A DNA stretch of 64,000 bases from Sulfitobacter sp. S190 (GCF_025141935.1 NZ_CP081120.1:1922001-1986000), one strand, 5' to 3'; shown: positions 16,819 through 27,220, counted from the first letter of the stretch. A program made the numbers and translations. Notes: generated by a model from the sequence alone, not told the origin.

Positions 16819-17961
16819 ATGGACTTTGCGCTGAGCGAGGAACAGACGGCGATTTTTGATATGGCCTACGCATTCGGGCAGGACAACATCGCGCCCCATG
16901 CGCAGACCTGGGAGCGTGAGGGTACGATCCCTAAATCCCTTTGGCCGCAGATTGCCGAATTGGGTTTTGGTGGGCTTTACGTATCCGAAGAGGCGGGCGG
17001 TGCGGGTTTGAGCCGTCTCGATGCGACACTCGTGTTCGAAGCGCTCTCGATGGCCTGCCCTTCTGTCGCAGCGTTCCTGTCGATTCACAACATGTGCGCG
17101 AAAATGATCGACAGTTTTGCCGACGGCCCTTTCAAATCGCGTGTCATGGACGATGTTCTGAGCATGCGCACGGTTCTGAGTTATTGTCTGACCGAGCCGG
17201 GATCCGGTTCGGACGCGGCCGCGTTGAAGACCCGCGCTGACAGGACCAACGCGGGCTATACCCTGAACGGAACAAAGGCGTTCATTTCCGGTGGCGGGTA
17301 TTCGGATGCCTATGTCTGTATGGTGCGCACGGATGACACCGGTGCGTCGGGTGTATCTGCGGTTTATGTCGAGGACGGCACGGCCGGTTTGTCCTTTGGC
17401 GGGCTTGAAGACAAGATGGGGTGGCGCAGCCAGCCCACGGCCCAGGTGCAGTTTGACGACTGTCACGTGGCGTCGAACAACCTGATCGGGGAAGAAGGTC
17501 AGGGTTTCAAATACGCGATGAAGGGTCTGGACGGCGGGCGGCTCAATATCGCGGCCTGCTCGCTGGGGGCTGCGCAGGCTGGGCTGAATGCCACGTTGGC
17601 CTATATGGGTGAGCGCAAGGCCTTCGGCAAATCGATCGACCAGTTCCAAGGGCTCCAGTTCAGGCTTGCCGATATGGAAATCGAATTGCAGGCCGCCCGC
17701 ACTTTCCTGCGACAGGCTGCCTGGAAGCTGGATACCGGCGCGCCGGACGCCACAAAGTTCTGCGCGATGGCCAAGAAACTGGTCACCGAAACCGGCAGCA
17801 AGGTTGTCGATCAATGTCTGCAACTACATGGCGGCTATGGCTATCTGGCGGATTACGGCATTGAAAAACTGGTACGCGACCTGCGTGTGCACCAGATCCT
17901 CGAAGGGACCAACGAGATCATGCGTGTGATCGTCGCCCGCGACATGCTGGCGCAACGATGA
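16819..17961 (+). CDS. Acyl-CoA dehydrogenase, probable isobutyryl-CoA dehydrogenase
   Basis: 380 residues, standard for the family. YCLTEPGSGSDAAALKTRA is the FAD/substrate region, KAFISGGGYSDAYV and GLEDKMGWRSQPTAQV follow, then ERKAFGKSID, HGGYGYLADYGIEKLVRDLR and the end HQILEGTNEIMRVIVARDML with the catalytic glutamate in LEGTNE. Position between mmsA and the 3-hydroxyisobutyryl-CoA hydrolase points to isobutyryl-CoA as substrate (valine pathway). It overlaps the next gene by ATGA. Confidence 0.92.
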   Translation: MDFALSEEQTAIFDMAYAFGQDNIAPHAQTWEREGTIPKSLWPQIAELGFGGLYVSEEAGGAGLSRLDATLVFEALSMACPSVAAFLSIHNMCAKMIDSFADGPFKSRVMDDVLSMRTVLSYCLTEPGSGSDAAALKTRADRTNAGYTLNGTKAFISGGGYSDAYVCMVRTDDTGASGVSAVYVEDGTAGLSFGGLEDKMGWRSQPTAQVQFDDCHVASNNLIGEEGQGFKYAMKGLDGGRLNIAACSLGAAQAGLNATLAYMGERKAFGKSIDQFQGLQFRLADMEIELQAARTFLRQAAWKLDTGAPDATKFCAMAKKLVTETGSKVVDQCLQLHGGYGYLADYGIEKLVRDLRVHQILEGTNEIMRVIVARDMLAQR

Positions 17962-18992
17962 GCGACATTCACATAAGGACCGAAGGGCGCGCCGGGCGGA
18001 TTACCCTGCAAAGACCAGACGCGCTCAATGCGATGACCTATGATATGTGCCTCGCAATTGAGGCCGCGATGGACCGGTGGCGGTCCGATGCAGGGATCGA
18101 CCTTGTGATGCTGGACGCCGAAGGGGATCGGGCGTTTTGCTCGGGCGGCGATATCGCGGAGCTGTACCGCACCGGCAAGCAGGGCGATTACGCCTATGGC
18201 CAGAAATTCTGGGCGGATGAATACCGGCTCAACCACAAGATTTTTCATTATCCCAAACCCGTGGTGAGCTTTCTGCAGGGGTTCACCATGGGCGGCGGTG
18301 TGGGTATCGGCTGCCATGGCTCACACAGGATCGTGGGCGAGAGCAGCCAGATCGCGATGCCGGAGTGCGGTATCGGTCTGATACCCGATGTCGGCGGGTC
18401 GCTGATGCTGGCGCTGGCGCCCGGCCGCTTGGGCGAATATCTCGGGACGACCGGCGCGCGCATGGGCGCGGGCGACGCGATTTATGCCGGCTTTGCCGAC
18501 CTGTTCATCCCGGAAGACCAGTGGGAGACCGTCAAGGCTGCGCTGTTGGATGGCGGCGATATTGAGGCCGCCGTCGCCTCTTTTGCCCAAACCGCGCCGG
18601 ACAGTCCCATGCGCGCGATGCAGAACGAAATAGACAGCCACTTCCACGGCGCATCGTTGGGTGACGTTCAGACCACCCTGCGCCACGACGAAAGTGATTT
18701 TGCCCGCAGTACCCTGAAGCTCATGACGCGCAACAGCCCGCTGTCGATGGCTTGCACCATCGAGGCCTTGCACCGGCTGCGTGGCCCTTCGCTGACCTTG
18801 GAGAAGGCGCTGGATCTGGAGTATCGCTTTACCGCCCGCGCCATGGAGCACGGCGATTTCATCGAAGGCATACGGGCCGCGATCATCGACAAGGACCGTT
18901 CGCCGAAATGGCAGTTCGCAGACCGCGATGTGCCCGGCGTCGCCGTTTCCAAAATGCTGCAGCCGTTGGGCAAGGCCGCGTTGACACTTTAA
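17958..18992 (+). CDS. 3-hydroxyisobutyryl-CoA hydrolase (enoyl-CoA hydratase superfamily)
   Basis: 344 residues, longer than true enoyl-CoA hydratases and right for the HIBCH branch. FCSGGDIAELYRTGK, FLQGFTMGGGVGIGCHGSHR (oxyanion hole) and AMPECGIGLIPDVGGS (catalytic glutamate) are visible; the C-terminal domain ends LQPLGKAALTL. It releases CoA from 3-hydroxyisobutyryl-CoA so that MmsB can oxidise the free acid. It is translationally coupled to the upstream dehydrogenase. A true hydratase is the alternative, but IPDVGGS and length favour the hydrolase. Confidence 0.88.
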   Translation: MSDIHIRTEGRAGRITLQRPDALNAMTYDMCLAIEAAMDRWRSDAGIDLVMLDAEGDRAFCSGGDIAELYRTGKQGDYAYGQKFWADEYRLNHKIFHYPKPVVSFLQGFTMGGGVGIGCHGSHRIVGESSQIAMPECGIGLIPDVGGSLMLALAPGRLGEYLGTTGARMGAGDAIYAGFADLFIPEDQWETVKAALLDGGDIEAAVASFAQTAPDSPMRAMQNEIDSHFHGASLGDVQTTLRHDESDFARSTLKLMTRNSPLSMACTIEALHRLRGPSLTLEKALDLEYRFTARAMEHGDFIEGIRAAIIDKDRSPKWQFADRDVPGVAVSKMLQPLGKAALTL

Positions 18993-19011
18993 TCAAAGGG
19001 AGGCCGCCGCG

Positions 19012-19890
19012 ATGGGCAGCACGATCGGATTTATCGGACTTGGGAACATGGGCGCGCCGATGGCCGCAAATCTCGCGCAGGCAGGACATGACGTGCGCGG
19101 GTATGACGTTGCGGGCACCACGGCCGAGGGTGTTGCCCCCTGTGCCAGTATCGAGGACGCCGCCAAGGGTGCGGATTTTGTCATCACCATGCTGCCGAAC
19201 GGCGAGATATTGCGGGATGTTGCAGCACAGCTGATCCCCGGAATGTCGAAGGGTGCCACGCTGATCGATTGCTCTACGGTCGATGTTGAAAGCGCGCGGA
19301 GTGTCGCTGCGGACGCCGGTGCGGCGGGGATCGGTTTTGTCGACGCTCCTGTATCGGGCGGGATCGGCGGTGCCGCTGCAGGGACCCTCACGTTTATGGC
19401 CGGTGGCGACGACGCCAGCTTTGCCGCGGCGGCGCCCCTGTTTGACGTCATGGGCCAAAAGGCCGTGCATTGCGGTGCAGCCGGAGCCGGTCAAGCGGCG
19501 AAAATCTGTAACAACATGATCCTTGGCATCACCATGATCGGCACCTGCGAAGCCTTTGCTCTGGCTGACAAGCTCGGCCTTGACCGCCAAAAGATGTTTG
19601 ACGTGGTCAGCACGTCATCGGGTTATTCGTGGTCAATGAATGCCTACTGCCCTGCCCCCGGCGTCGGGCCCACGTCGCCCGCCGACAATGGATATGTGCC
19701 GGGGTTCGCGGCCGAGCTGATGCTCAAGGATCTCGGGCTGAGCCAGCAGGCGGCCGAAGCCGCAGATGCAGATACGCCGATGGGCGCGCTGGCCCGCGCC
19801 CTTTATGCGCAATTTGTCGAGAACGAGGACGGTTTGGGCAAGGATTTCAGCGCCATGCTGCCCCGTTTGATGCAGCGCGGTCGCAGCTGA
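19012..19890 (+). CDS. mmsB: 3-hydroxyisobutyrate dehydrogenase
   Basis: 292 residues. The N-terminal NAD motif IGFIGLGNMGAPMAANLAQA, DAPVSGGIGGAAAGTLTFM, GAGQAAKICNNMILGITMIG with the catalytic lysine, and the C-terminal KDLGLSQQAAEAA belong to the beta-hydroxyacid dehydrogenase family. SSGYSWSMNAYCPAPGVGP is typical of 3-hydroxyisobutyrate dehydrogenases. It makes methylmalonate semialdehyde, the MmsA substrate. It is the last gene of the set, 19 bases after the hydrolase, with a terminator behind. Confidence 0.95.
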   Translation: MGSTIGFIGLGNMGAPMAANLAQAGHDVRGYDVAGTTAEGVAPCASIEDAAKGADFVITMLPNGEILRDVAAQLIPGMSKGATLIDCSTVDVESARSVAADAGAAGIGFVDAPVSGGIGGAAAGTLTFMAGGDDASFAAAAPLFDVMGQKAVHCGAAGAGQAAKICNNMILGITMIGTCEAFALADKLGLDRQKMFDVVSTSSGYSWSMNAYCPAPGVGPTSPADNGYVPGFAAELMLKDLGLSQQAAEAADADTPMGALARALYAQFVENEDGLGKDFSAMLPRLMQRGRS

Positions 19891-19930
19891 GCCCCAACAA
19901 AGCCCAGCCACGATTGCCCCGAAAAGAAAC

Positions 19931-19960
19931 AAAGCCCCGCCGATGAAAGCGGGGCTTTTT
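19931..19960. terminator. Bidirectional intrinsic terminator between mmsB and uvrA
   Basis: Arms AAAGCCCCGC and GCGGGGCTTTTT with an 8-base loop; runs of A and T on the two sides serve both converging genes. Confidence 0.93.
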
Positions 19961-19961
19961 G

Positions 19962-22823
19962 CTATTCTGCAGCCAGTTTACGGGGGTTCAGCATCGGTTT
20001 GAGATACTTGCCCGTATAGCTTTCGGCCACTTCGGCCACCTGCTCCGGCGTTCCTGTTGCAACCACACGTCCGCCCCCGTCGCCGCCTTCGGGGCCGATG
20101 TCGATGATATGATCGGCTGTTTTAACGACATCGAGATTGTGTTCGATCACGACGACCGAATTCCCCTGATCCACCAATTCGTGCAAGACTTCCAACAACT
20201 TACGCACATCTTCGAAGTGCAGACCCGTGGTCGGCTCATCGAGGATATAGAGCGTGCGTCCGGTGGCGCGTTTGCTCAACTCCTTGGAAAGCTTTACGCG
20301 CTGCGCCTCGCCGCCCGACAGGGTCGTCGCCTGCTGGCCCACCTTGATATAACCGAGACCGACGCGCATCAATGCGTCCATCCTTTCGCGGATCGACGGA
20401 ACGGCCGCAAAAAATTCCTGCGCATCTTCGACCGTCATATCAAGGACGTCGGCAATGCTCTTGCCCTTGAATTTGATTTCGAGCGTTTCGCGGTTGTAGC
20501 GTTTGCCTTTGCAAGTCTCACATTCGACATAGACGTCCGGAAGGAAGTGCATTTCGATCTTGATCACCCCATCGCCCTGACAGGCCTCGCAACGGCCCCC
20601 CTTGACGTTGAAGCTGAACCGCCCCGGTTTGTAGCCGCGCGCTTTCGCTTCCGGCAAACCCGCGAACCAGTCGCGGATCGGTGTGAACGCGCCGGTATAG
20701 GTCGCAGGGTTTGAGCGGGGTGTCCGCCCGATTGGACGCTGGTCGATGTCGATGACCTTGTCGAGATGCTCCAGACCCTTGATCGTTTCACACGGCGCAG
20801 GCGTCTGCCGCGCCCCGTTCAGGTTCATCGACGCGGTTTTGAACAATGTCTCGATCGTGAGGGTGGATTTACCGCCCCCCGAAACGCCGGTCACGCAGAC
20901 AAATTTGCCAAGCGGGAATTCAGCGGTGACGTTCTGCAGATTGTTGCCCGTCGCCTTGACGACCTTGATCGCCTTCTTCTTGCCCGTGCGCCGCTTCGCA
21001 GGCACCGCGATCTCGCGCACACCGGTCAGATACTGCCCGGTGACCGACTTGTCGTTACCGGCGATTTGCGCGGGCGTGCCATGGGCCACAACCTGCCCTC
21101 CGTGAACGCCTGCCCCCGGACCGATGTCAAAGACATAATCCGCCTCGCGGATCGCCTCTTCGTCATGTTCGACGACAATGACGGTGTTGCCCTGGTCGCG
21201 CAGGTTCTTGAGCGTCAAAAGCAAGCGGTCGTTGTCGCGCTGGTGCAAACCGATGGACGGCTCGTCGAGGACATAAAGAACCCCTGTCAAACCGGAACCG
21301 ATCTGGCTGGCCAGACGAATACGTTGGCTTTCGCCCCCGCTCAGGGTGCCGCTGGAGCGCGAAAGCGTCAGATATTCAAGGCCCACGTTGTTCAAAAAGC
21401 CCAGCCGCTCGCGGATTTCCTTGAGGATCGCGCGGGCGATTTCGTTCTTCTGCACCGTCAGGGCTTCGGGCACGGTTGTGCACCAGTCGAACGCCTCGCG
21501 GATGGACATCTCGACAACCTGTCCCACGTGCAGATCGGCGATCCGAACGGCAAGCGCCTCGGGGCGGAGCCGGTAGCCACCGCAGGTGCCGCAAGGCCGG
21601 TTGTTCTGGTAGCGTTCGAATTCTTCGCGGATCCAGTTGCTGTCCGTTTCGCGGTAGCGGCGTTCCATGTTGGGGATCACGCCTTCGAAGACGCGGCTCA
21701 CCTCATAGACACGGCCACCTTCGTCATAGCGGAACTTGATCTCTTCCTTGCCCGAACCGTACAGGAAAACCTGCTGGATTTTCGGATCAAGGTCCTTCCA
21801 CTTTGCATTCTGGTTGAACCCGAAATGCTTGGCGATGGCTTCGATGGTTTGTTTGAAATAAGGGCTCTTACCCTTGCGCCATGGGGCGAGCGCCCCGTCG
21901 TAGACTTTCAGGTTCTGATCCGGCACCACAAGGCGTTCGTCAAAAAACAACTCTTTTCCCAGACCATCACAGGACGGGCATGCCCCGAAAGGCGCGTTGA
22001 ATGAAAACAGCCGCGGTTCAATTTCGGGAATCGTGAAACCGCTCACCGGGCAGGCGAATTTCTCAGAAAACGTATACCGCTCGGGATCGCCTTCGCTTGG
22101 TGCGGTTTCCAGAATGGCGATGCCATCCGCCAGATCAAGCGCGGTGCGCAGGCTGTCGGCCAGACGCGTCTCCAGACCTTCACGCACCACGATCCGGTCG
22201 ACGACCACGTCGATGTCATGGCGGAACTTCTTGTCGAGCGTTGGCGGCTCGTCAAGTTCATAGAATTCGCCGTCAACCTTGACCCGCTGGAACCCCTGCT
22301 TGCGAAGTTCCAGAAACTCCTTGCGGTATTCGCCCTTCCTGTCGCGGATGATCGGGGCCAGCAGATAGGCGCGCGTGCCCTCTTCCATCGTCATGATCCG
22401 GTCGACCATGTCCTGCACCTGCTGCGCCTCGATGGGCTTTCCGGTCGCGGGCGAATACGGCGTGCCGACGCGGGCAAACAAGAGCCGCATGTAGTCGTAA
22501 ATTTCCGTAACCGTGCCGACCGTGGAGCGCGGGTTTTTCGACGTTGTCTTCTGCTCGATCGAGATCGCGGGGGACAGCCCCGAGATGTGATCGACATCCG
22601 GCTTTTGCATCATGTCAAGGAACTGGCGCGCGTAAGCCGACAGGCTTTCAACGTACCGCCGCTGGCCTTCGGCATAGATGGTGTCGAACGCAAGGCTCGA
22701 CTTGCCCGAACCGGACAAACCTGTGATCACCACCAGCTGATCGCGTGGAATATCCACATCGATGCTCTTGAGATTGTGCTCGCGCGCGCCGCGCACTTCG
22801 ATGTTTTTCAGCTCAGCCATCAC
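19962..22823 (-). CDS. uvrA: Excinuclease ABC subunit A
   Basis: 953 residues, full length. Two ABC ATPase modules: first Walker [13 protein letters not shown] with signature [16 protein letters not shown], second [10 protein letters not shown] with [15 protein letters not shown] and LDEPTTGLH. Zinc-finger cysteines occur in CPSCDGLG and in CEACQGDG ... [10 protein letters not shown]. It recognises DNA damage for nucleotide excision repair. An alphaproteobacterial SOS box lies 62 bases upstream, so LexA control is expected. Confidence 0.98.
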   Translation of the reverse strand: MMAELKNIEVRGAREHNLKSIDVDIPRDQLVVITGLSGSGKSSLAFDTIYAEGQRRYVESLSAYARQFLDMMQKPDVDHISGLSPAISIEQKTTSKNPRSTVGTVTEIYDYMRLLFARVGTPYSPATGKPIEAQQVQDMVDRIMTMEEGTRAYLLAPIIRDRKGEYRKEFLELRKQGFQRVKVDGEFYELDEPPTLDKKFRHDIDVVVDRIVVREGLETRLADSLRTALDLADGIAILETAPSEGDPERYTFSEKFACPVSGFTIPEIEPRLFSFNAPFGACPSCDGLGKELFFDERLVVPDQNLKVYDGALAPWRKGKSPYFKQTIEAIAKHFGFNQNAKWKDLDPKIQQVFLYGSGKEEIKFRYDEGGRVYEVSRVFEGVIPNMERRYRETDSNWIREEFERYQNNRPCGTCGGYRLRPEALAVRIADLHVGQVVEMSIREAFDWCTTVPEALTVQKNEIARAILKEIRERLGFLNNVGLEYLTLSRSSGTLSGGESQRIRLASQIGSGLTGVLYVLDEPSIGLHQRDNDRLLLTLKNLRDQGNTVIVVEHDEEAIREADYVFDIGPGAGVHGGQVVAHGTPAQIAGNDKSVTGQYLTGVREIAVPAKRRTGKKKAIKVVKATGNNLQNVTAEFPLGKFVCVTGVSGGGKSTLTIETLFKTASMNLNGARQTPAPCETIKGLEHLDKVIDIDQRPIGRTPRSNPATYTGAFTPIRDWFAGLPEAKARGYKPGRFSFNVKGGRCEACQGDGVIKIEMHFLPDVYVECETCKGKRYNRETLEIKFKGKSIADVLDMTVEDAQEFFAAVPSIRERMDALMRVGLGYIKVGQQATTLSGGEAQRVKLSKELSKRATGRTLYILDEPTTGLHFEDVRKLLEVLHELVDQGNSVVVIEHNLDVVKTADHIIDIGPEGGDGGGRVVATGTPEQVAEVAESYTGKYLKPMLNPRKLAAE

Positions 22824-22884
22824 GGACCCCCAACTAGAGCGCTACACATAGGCGTTCTGCCCCGAAACTCCAATGCCAAAAGAA

Positions 22885-22899
22885 GAACAGGAAGTGAAC
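22885..22899. promoter_or_regulatory. LexA (SOS) box upstream of uvrA
   Basis: GAAC-AGGAAGT-GAAC on the plus strand, equal to GTTC-N7-GTTC for uvrA, the exact alphaproteobacterial LexA consensus, 62 bases from the uvrA start. Confidence 0.88.
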
Positions 22900-23037
22900 A
22901 CGGCAACATCCGCATCACCTGCGGCAGCCTGTCACGTGCACCCTCAGGATCGGCAATTGCCTTAATTCGGCCCATCTGGCGTCATAAACCTCTGCAATCG
23001 TGAACAATAATCATTTTAAGACGAGCATTGAACCGAA

Positions 23038-23916
23038 ATGGAAACACTGGATCTCGCAGCACGGATTTTCACATCCAATCTGCTCATCAACGCCTTTCTT
23101 GTGCCCTTCACCATGTGCGCGATCGCTTACGTCTTTTTCAAGAAGCGCGACGAGTTCAGCTGGCATGCCATTCAGAACATCGTGGCGACGCTTTTCGTGG
23201 GTGGCTTCAATTTCGGCGTCGCCCTGTTTTTGTACAACGACATCAACGCCTTCGCTCAGCGCGCCTACAATGCTCTTTCGATCCCTACCCTGCCCGAGAC
23301 ATTCTGGAGCAGCACACCCCTTTGGATCGTGTGCATCATCGGGGTGATGGCCAAGGATTTCGTCGATTATTGGAACCACCGCTGGATGCACACGAAATGG
23401 GGCTGGCCGGCCCACGCGGCGCATCACTCGGACACCCATGTGAACGCCTTTACGGCCTACCGTGTGCATTTCCTGCAAACCGTTATCGTGACCAGCAGCT
23501 ATATCCTGCCCCTGACATGGCTACAGATCCCCGAGGCCATCCCGGTGGTCGTCGTCCTGAGCACGGTGCACAACATGTACGTCCACATGGATCTCGAATT
23601 CGATCACGGTCCCTTCAAGCTGTTACTGGCATCGCCCGCTTTCCACCGCTGGCACCACGCGGATATTCCCGAAGCCTATGGCAAGAACATCGCCAATGTG
23701 ATGCCGCTGTGGGATGCGCTTTTCGGGACGTATTACTATCCGGGTCTGTGCAAGGAAGAGATGGGCGCGTTGAAGACCGGCGTGCACGACAAAAATCCGG
23801 TCATGATCTACCTCTACCCGTTCATGGAATGGGGGCGCATGATCCGGGCACGGTTGCCGCGCAGACGGCTGGACGCGACCGCTGACACACCGCGCATGAA
23901 TACGCCGGCCGAATAG
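23038..23916 (+). CDS. Sterol desaturase / fatty acid hydroxylase superfamily membrane protein
   Basis: 292 residues. Histidine clusters for a di-iron centre: HRWMH (HxxxH), HAAHH (HxxHH), HNMYVH and HRWHH, in the order of the family. Hydrophobic segments at residues 15-33, 50-75, 95-115 and 150-190 fit an integral membrane oxygenase. Roseobacter homologues are annotated only generally; substrates in the family include fatty acids, sterols and carotenoids. It has its own start in the gap divergent from uvrA and converges with the MFS gene, 7 bases away. Confidence 0.9.
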   Translation: METLDLAARIFTSNLLINAFLVPFTMCAIAYVFFKKRDEFSWHAIQNIVATLFVGGFNFGVALFLYNDINAFAQRAYNALSIPTLPETFWSSTPLWIVCIIGVMAKDFVDYWNHRWMHTKWGWPAHAAHHSDTHVNAFTAYRVHFLQTVIVTSSYILPLTWLQIPEAIPVVVVLSTVHNMYVHMDLEFDHGPFKLLLASPAFHRWHHADIPEAYGKNIANVMPLWDALFGTYYYPGLCKEEMGALKTGVHDKNPVMIYLYPFMEWGRMIRARLPRRRLDATADTPRMNTPAE

Positions 23917-23923
23917 CGGGCCG

Positions 23924-25081
23924 TCAGGCCAAGGGCGCACGCTTGCGCGCCAGCCAAAGATGGACGCACAGGCCCAACAGAAACGCGGCGCCCGCCAGCA
24001 GCGGCAGGCTCGCGTAGCCAAAGCTCAAGAGGGCCATCGCCATGACCGGAGTGCCGAGGGTGTTGCCCAGATTGCCCATCTGCGCCATGGCACCATTCGC
24101 CTGTGCCTGCCTTTCGGCGGTTGTGTTCAACTGCGGCACGGCCGCAAAGGTCGCCCCCTGGATCAAACCCATCGCTGCGGCCACGGCAAGACAGGCAACA
24201 GGATCCGCAGGCATCACCCACAGCCAGCCCATCGCGGCCGCAGACAGGCCAAAGCCGATCATGACAACGCGCACCGCCGTGAAGTGCCTGAGCAGCCAGA
24301 CACCCAATGTCATGGAAACCGAGATGCTGACCAAAGGCATCGCGCCCATGATGAAGGCCCGTAAAGAAGCGTCCAGATAGGGTGGCAAGACCGTCAGGAT
24401 CGACACGAAACAGAAGGTATAGAACAGCCAGCCCGCCGCGGGTGCCGCCAGTTGCGGTGACCGGTAAAGCGCCGCGTGACGTGCCACCAAAGCGCGTGCC
24501 GACGTACGCTCAGGACGATGCGATGTTTGCAGCCGGCGCAGATGACGCGCGAGGACAAGCGCAAATCCGGCCATGTAAACTCCGTGAGCGGCAAAGACCG
24601 CGCCCACACCGCCCACCCGTGCGAGGGGCTGCCCAAGCCACGCCAGAACCGCAAAGGCCACACCGAAAAACGTGCCCCAGAGGGTAAGGGCAAGTCCGCG
24701 CTGCCGTTCGGTCGCCACTTGGGCGATCAGCGTGGGCGCCGCCACCACAAGGCCGAGGTGGCTCAGCCCTTCGATCGCCCGCAAACCCAGCATAATGCCG
24801 AACGGTGGCAACATCGCCTGCGCAAGTGACACAGCCGCCCCCAGCCAGAGCGCCCCGATCAGGGTCGAAACATAGCCGACCCGCGCCACCAGAACGCCCG
24901 CAACAACCCCGAGGATGATGCCAAGCAGTCCAACCAGCGATACCAGCCATCCCAAAGCCGCGCCCGCTTGCGGATAGACTGCCCCGAGCTGGTCGTATGT
25001 CACGCTGAACTTGGCGTATTGCGCAGCCGCACCCAGACCCGCGCCCCACAGCGCCAATATGATCCCCCATGATCCGCGCAT
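23924..25081 (-). CDS. Major facilitator superfamily transporter
   Basis: 385 residues with about twelve hydrophobic segments. GVLVARVGYVSTLIGALWLG holds the loop 2-3 region and GLRAIEGLSHLGLVVAAPTL resembles helix 4-5 of MFS carriers. The C-terminal half (MTLGVWLLRHFTAVRVVMIG) repeats the fold. Substrate unknown. Its ATG overlaps the stop of the methyltransferase by one base (TGATG), so the two are co-translated; the transporter might export or import something linked to that enzyme. Confidence 0.9.
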   Translation of the reverse strand: MRGSWGIILALWGAGLGAAAQYAKFSVTYDQLGAVYPQAGAALGWLVSLVGLLGIILGVVAGVLVARVGYVSTLIGALWLGAAVSLAQAMLPPFGIMLGLRAIEGLSHLGLVVAAPTLIAQVATERQRGLALTLWGTFFGVAFAVLAWLGQPLARVGGVGAVFAAHGVYMAGFALVLARHLRRLQTSHRPERTSARALVARHAALYRSPQLAAPAAGWLFYTFCFVSILTVLPPYLDASLRAFIMGAMPLVSISVSMTLGVWLLRHFTAVRVVMIGFGLSAAAMGWLWVMPADPVACLAVAAAMGLIQGATFAAVPQLNTTAERQAQANGAMAQMGNLGNTLGTPVMAMALLSFGYASLPLLAGAAFLLGLCVHLWLARKRAPLA

Positions 25082-25644
25082 CAGCTTTTCTGTGCGATCG
25101 CCCAGGCACAGACCGGCATCATGGGGTCGTCGGTGATGTCATCCTTGCCCTCGATGTACTCGGGGGGCCATTGCACTTCGAGGTTGCGCGCGGCGACATG
25201 CCGATTGCCCCACTGGTGGCTTTCAATCAAATGCGCTTCGAAGCCGCCCTCGATCAGCAGGTTCTTCAGTCCACGCGCGGACCAGCGCGAATTGTCCATC
25301 GGCGCGGCGTGAAATGGCACGTAGAAAGGCACCGCGATCCAGAAGTGCCCGCCTTTTTTGAGCATCTGTCGCACGTGGCGCAACGCCGTGTAGGGGCGGT
25401 CAAGATGCTCCCACACCTGATTGGCGAGGATCAGGTCGAATTTGCGCGGCTTACCGGTTTCGGGGTCAAGATAGGGACCGGCACAAATGTCATATTCGGG
25501 ATAGCGGAACTGCGTGTAGGCGCGGAAATCGAACTGCTCCCCGTAGTGGCCGGAAATCTCGGCCACACGCAGCTTTTTCGGCTCCAGCCGTTGTATCATC
25601 TTGCGCGAGGCGGGGCCCATGACGACCCGGTTCAGACTGACCAT
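25081..25644 (-). CDS. Class I SAM-dependent methyltransferase-like protein
   Basis: 187 residues. Rossmann elements are shifted: a start rich in basic residues (MVSLNRVVMGPASRKMIQRL), VAEISGHYGEQFDF in place of the usual glycine loop, DLILANQVWEHLDRPYTALR (motif IV), then QMLKKGGHFWIAVPFYV and the post-motif region. Similar to Methyltransf_11/23 proteins with a DxxxxxVxEH motif. The target is unknown. It is coupled to the downstream MFS transporter. Confidence 0.82.
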   Translation of the reverse strand: MVSLNRVVMGPASRKMIQRLEPKKLRVAEISGHYGEQFDFRAYTQFRYPEYDICAGPYLDPETGKPRKFDLILANQVWEHLDRPYTALRHVRQMLKKGGHFWIAVPFYVPFHAAPMDNSRWSARGLKNLLIEGGFEAHLIESHQWGNRHVAARNLEVQWPPEYIEGKDDITDDPMMPVCAWAIAQKS

Positions 25645-25690
25645 GAGCGGACTATGTCAGCGCGACAGGGGCAGGTCCAGCAGGTAAAAC

Positions 25691-25738
25691 ACGGGCGCCC
25701 GTCGCGACCTTGCAATGCGTCAAGCACCTGCAAGGTCG
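25691..25738. other. Structured intergenic sequence between lpdA and the methyltransferase
   Basis: A perfect 12-bp palindrome ACGGGCGCCCGT (25691-25702) is followed by a perfect 10-bp-stem hairpin CGACCTTGCA/TGCAAGGTCG (25705-25714 and 25729-25738, 14-base loop). No T-tract and no ORF. It could be an mRNA 3' structure, an operator or a small RNA. Confidence 0.5.
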
Positions 25739-25796
25739 GGCTCACGTTTGCCAAATGCGCCTATGAAAGCAGTCGCGCGACAGCGCGGCCGCCGGA

Positions 25797-27191
25797 TTAC
25801 ATGTGAATAACCTGTCCGTAGGCATCAAGCACGGCTTCGTGCATCATCTCGGACAGCGTGGGATGCGGGAATACCGTGTGCATCAGATCTTCCTCTGTCG
25901 TCTCCAGCTGGCGTCCGACGACGTAGCCCTGGATCAGTTCGGTCACCTCGGCACCGATCATATGCGCACCGAGCAGTTCGCCGGTCTTGGCGTCGAAAAT
26001 AGTTTTGATCATCCCGTTTTCTTCGCCAAGCGCGATCGCCTTGCCGTTGCCGATGAACGGGAAGCGTCCGACTTTGATGTCGTATCCCAATTCCTTGGCC
26101 TTGGCCTCCGAATACCCAACGGACGCGACTTGCGGATGGCAATAGGTACAGCCCGCGATGGTTTCGGCCTTGACCGGGTGCACCGATTTGCCAGCCATGT
26201 GTTCCACAACCATAACGCCTTCATGGCTCGCCTTGTGCGCCAGCCACGGCGCGCCCGCGATGTCTCCGATGGCATAAAGCCCATCGACACCTGTGCGGCA
26301 GTATTCGTCTGTCACAACGTGGGTCCGGTCGATATTGACCCCCAGCTCCTCGAGCCCCAGACCCTCTACGTTACCCACGATACCGACCGCGGAAATGACG
26401 GTGTCGAATTCGTGTTTCTCGACCTTGCCGCCCACTTCGATATGCGCCGTCACCCTGTCTTTGGCCCGGTCGAGTTTCTTGACCATCGCCTTTTGCATGA
26501 TCTTCATGCCCTGCTTTTCAAAGCTCTTCTTGGCAAAGGCGGAAATCTCCGCGTCCTCGACAGGCAGGACACGATCCATCACCTCGACCACGGTCGTGTC
26601 GGCACCCAAGGTGTTGTAGAAGCTCGCAAATTCGATGCCGATGGCGCCTGATCCGATGACGAGCAGTTTCTTCGGCATATGCGCCGGCTGCAGCGCATGC
26701 TTGTAGGTCCACACGAGTTTGCCATCGGCCTCGAGCCCCGGCAATTCGCGCGCCCGTGCACCCGTGGCCAGCACGATGTTCTTGGCTGTAAGGTTTTCGG
26801 TGCCCTTGTCCGTCTTGACGCTCACCTTGCCCCTGGACGGGATCGTCGCCTCTCCCATGACCACGGTGACCTTGTTCTTCTTCATCAGATGGCCGATGCC
26901 ACCCGACAGCTGCCCCGCGACCTTGCGCGACCGCTTCACAACCGCGTCCAGATCGTAGTCGATGCCATCCGCTTTCAGACCGAATTCCTTGGCGCGGTGC
27001 ATCAGGTGAAAGACTTCGGAGGACCGCAGCATGGCTTTTGTCGGGATGCAGCCCCAGTTGAGGCAGATGCCACCAAGGTGCTCGCGTTCGACGATACAGA
27101 CCTTCATGCCCAGTTGCGCGCCACGGATCGCAGCGACATAGCCGCCCGGCCCCGCACCAATCACGATCAGGTCGTAGGATGTCTCAGCCAT
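25797..27191 (-). CDS. lpdA: Dihydrolipoyl dehydrogenase (E3)
   Basis: 464 residues. FAD motif VIGAGPGGYVAAIRGAQLG, redox disulfide GGICLNWGCIPTKAML (C43, C48), NAD motif VIGSGAIGIEF, YAIGDIAGAPWLAHKASHEG and the interface HPTLSEMMHEAVLDAYG with the catalytic His-Glu. It re-oxidises lipoyl groups of 2-oxoacid dehydrogenase complexes. It is not in the pdhABC operon 13 kb away, but both starts share the same inverted repeat, so this is likely the E3 of PDH. A ribosome site GGGAGAGG lies upstream. Confidence 0.97.
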   Translation of the reverse strand: MAETSYDLIVIGAGPGGYVAAIRGAQLGMKVCIVEREHLGGICLNWGCIPTKAMLRSSEVFHLMHRAKEFGLKADGIDYDLDAVVKRSRKVAGQLSGGIGHLMKKNKVTVVMGEATIPSRGKVSVKTDKGTENLTAKNIVLATGARARELPGLEADGKLVWTYKHALQPAHMPKKLLVIGSGAIGIEFASFYNTLGADTTVVEVMDRVLPVEDAEISAFAKKSFEKQGMKIMQKAMVKKLDRAKDRVTAHIEVGGKVEKHEFDTVISAVGIVGNVEGLGLEELGVNIDRTHVVTDEYCRTGVDGLYAIGDIAGAPWLAHKASHEGVMVVEHMAGKSVHPVKAETIAGCTYCHPQVASVGYSEAKAKELGYDIKVGRFPFIGNGKAIALGEENGMIKTIFDAKTGELLGAHMIGAEVTELIQGYVVGRQLETTEEDLMHTVFPHPTLSEMMHEAVLDAYGQVIHM

Positions 27192-27220
27192 CGGTTCACC
27201 TCTCCCAAGTTCGGCAAAAA

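Noticed and set aside
20766..22004. 412-codon plus-strand frame opposite uvrA
   Set aside because: Antisense of a strongly conserved gene; composition not protein-like.
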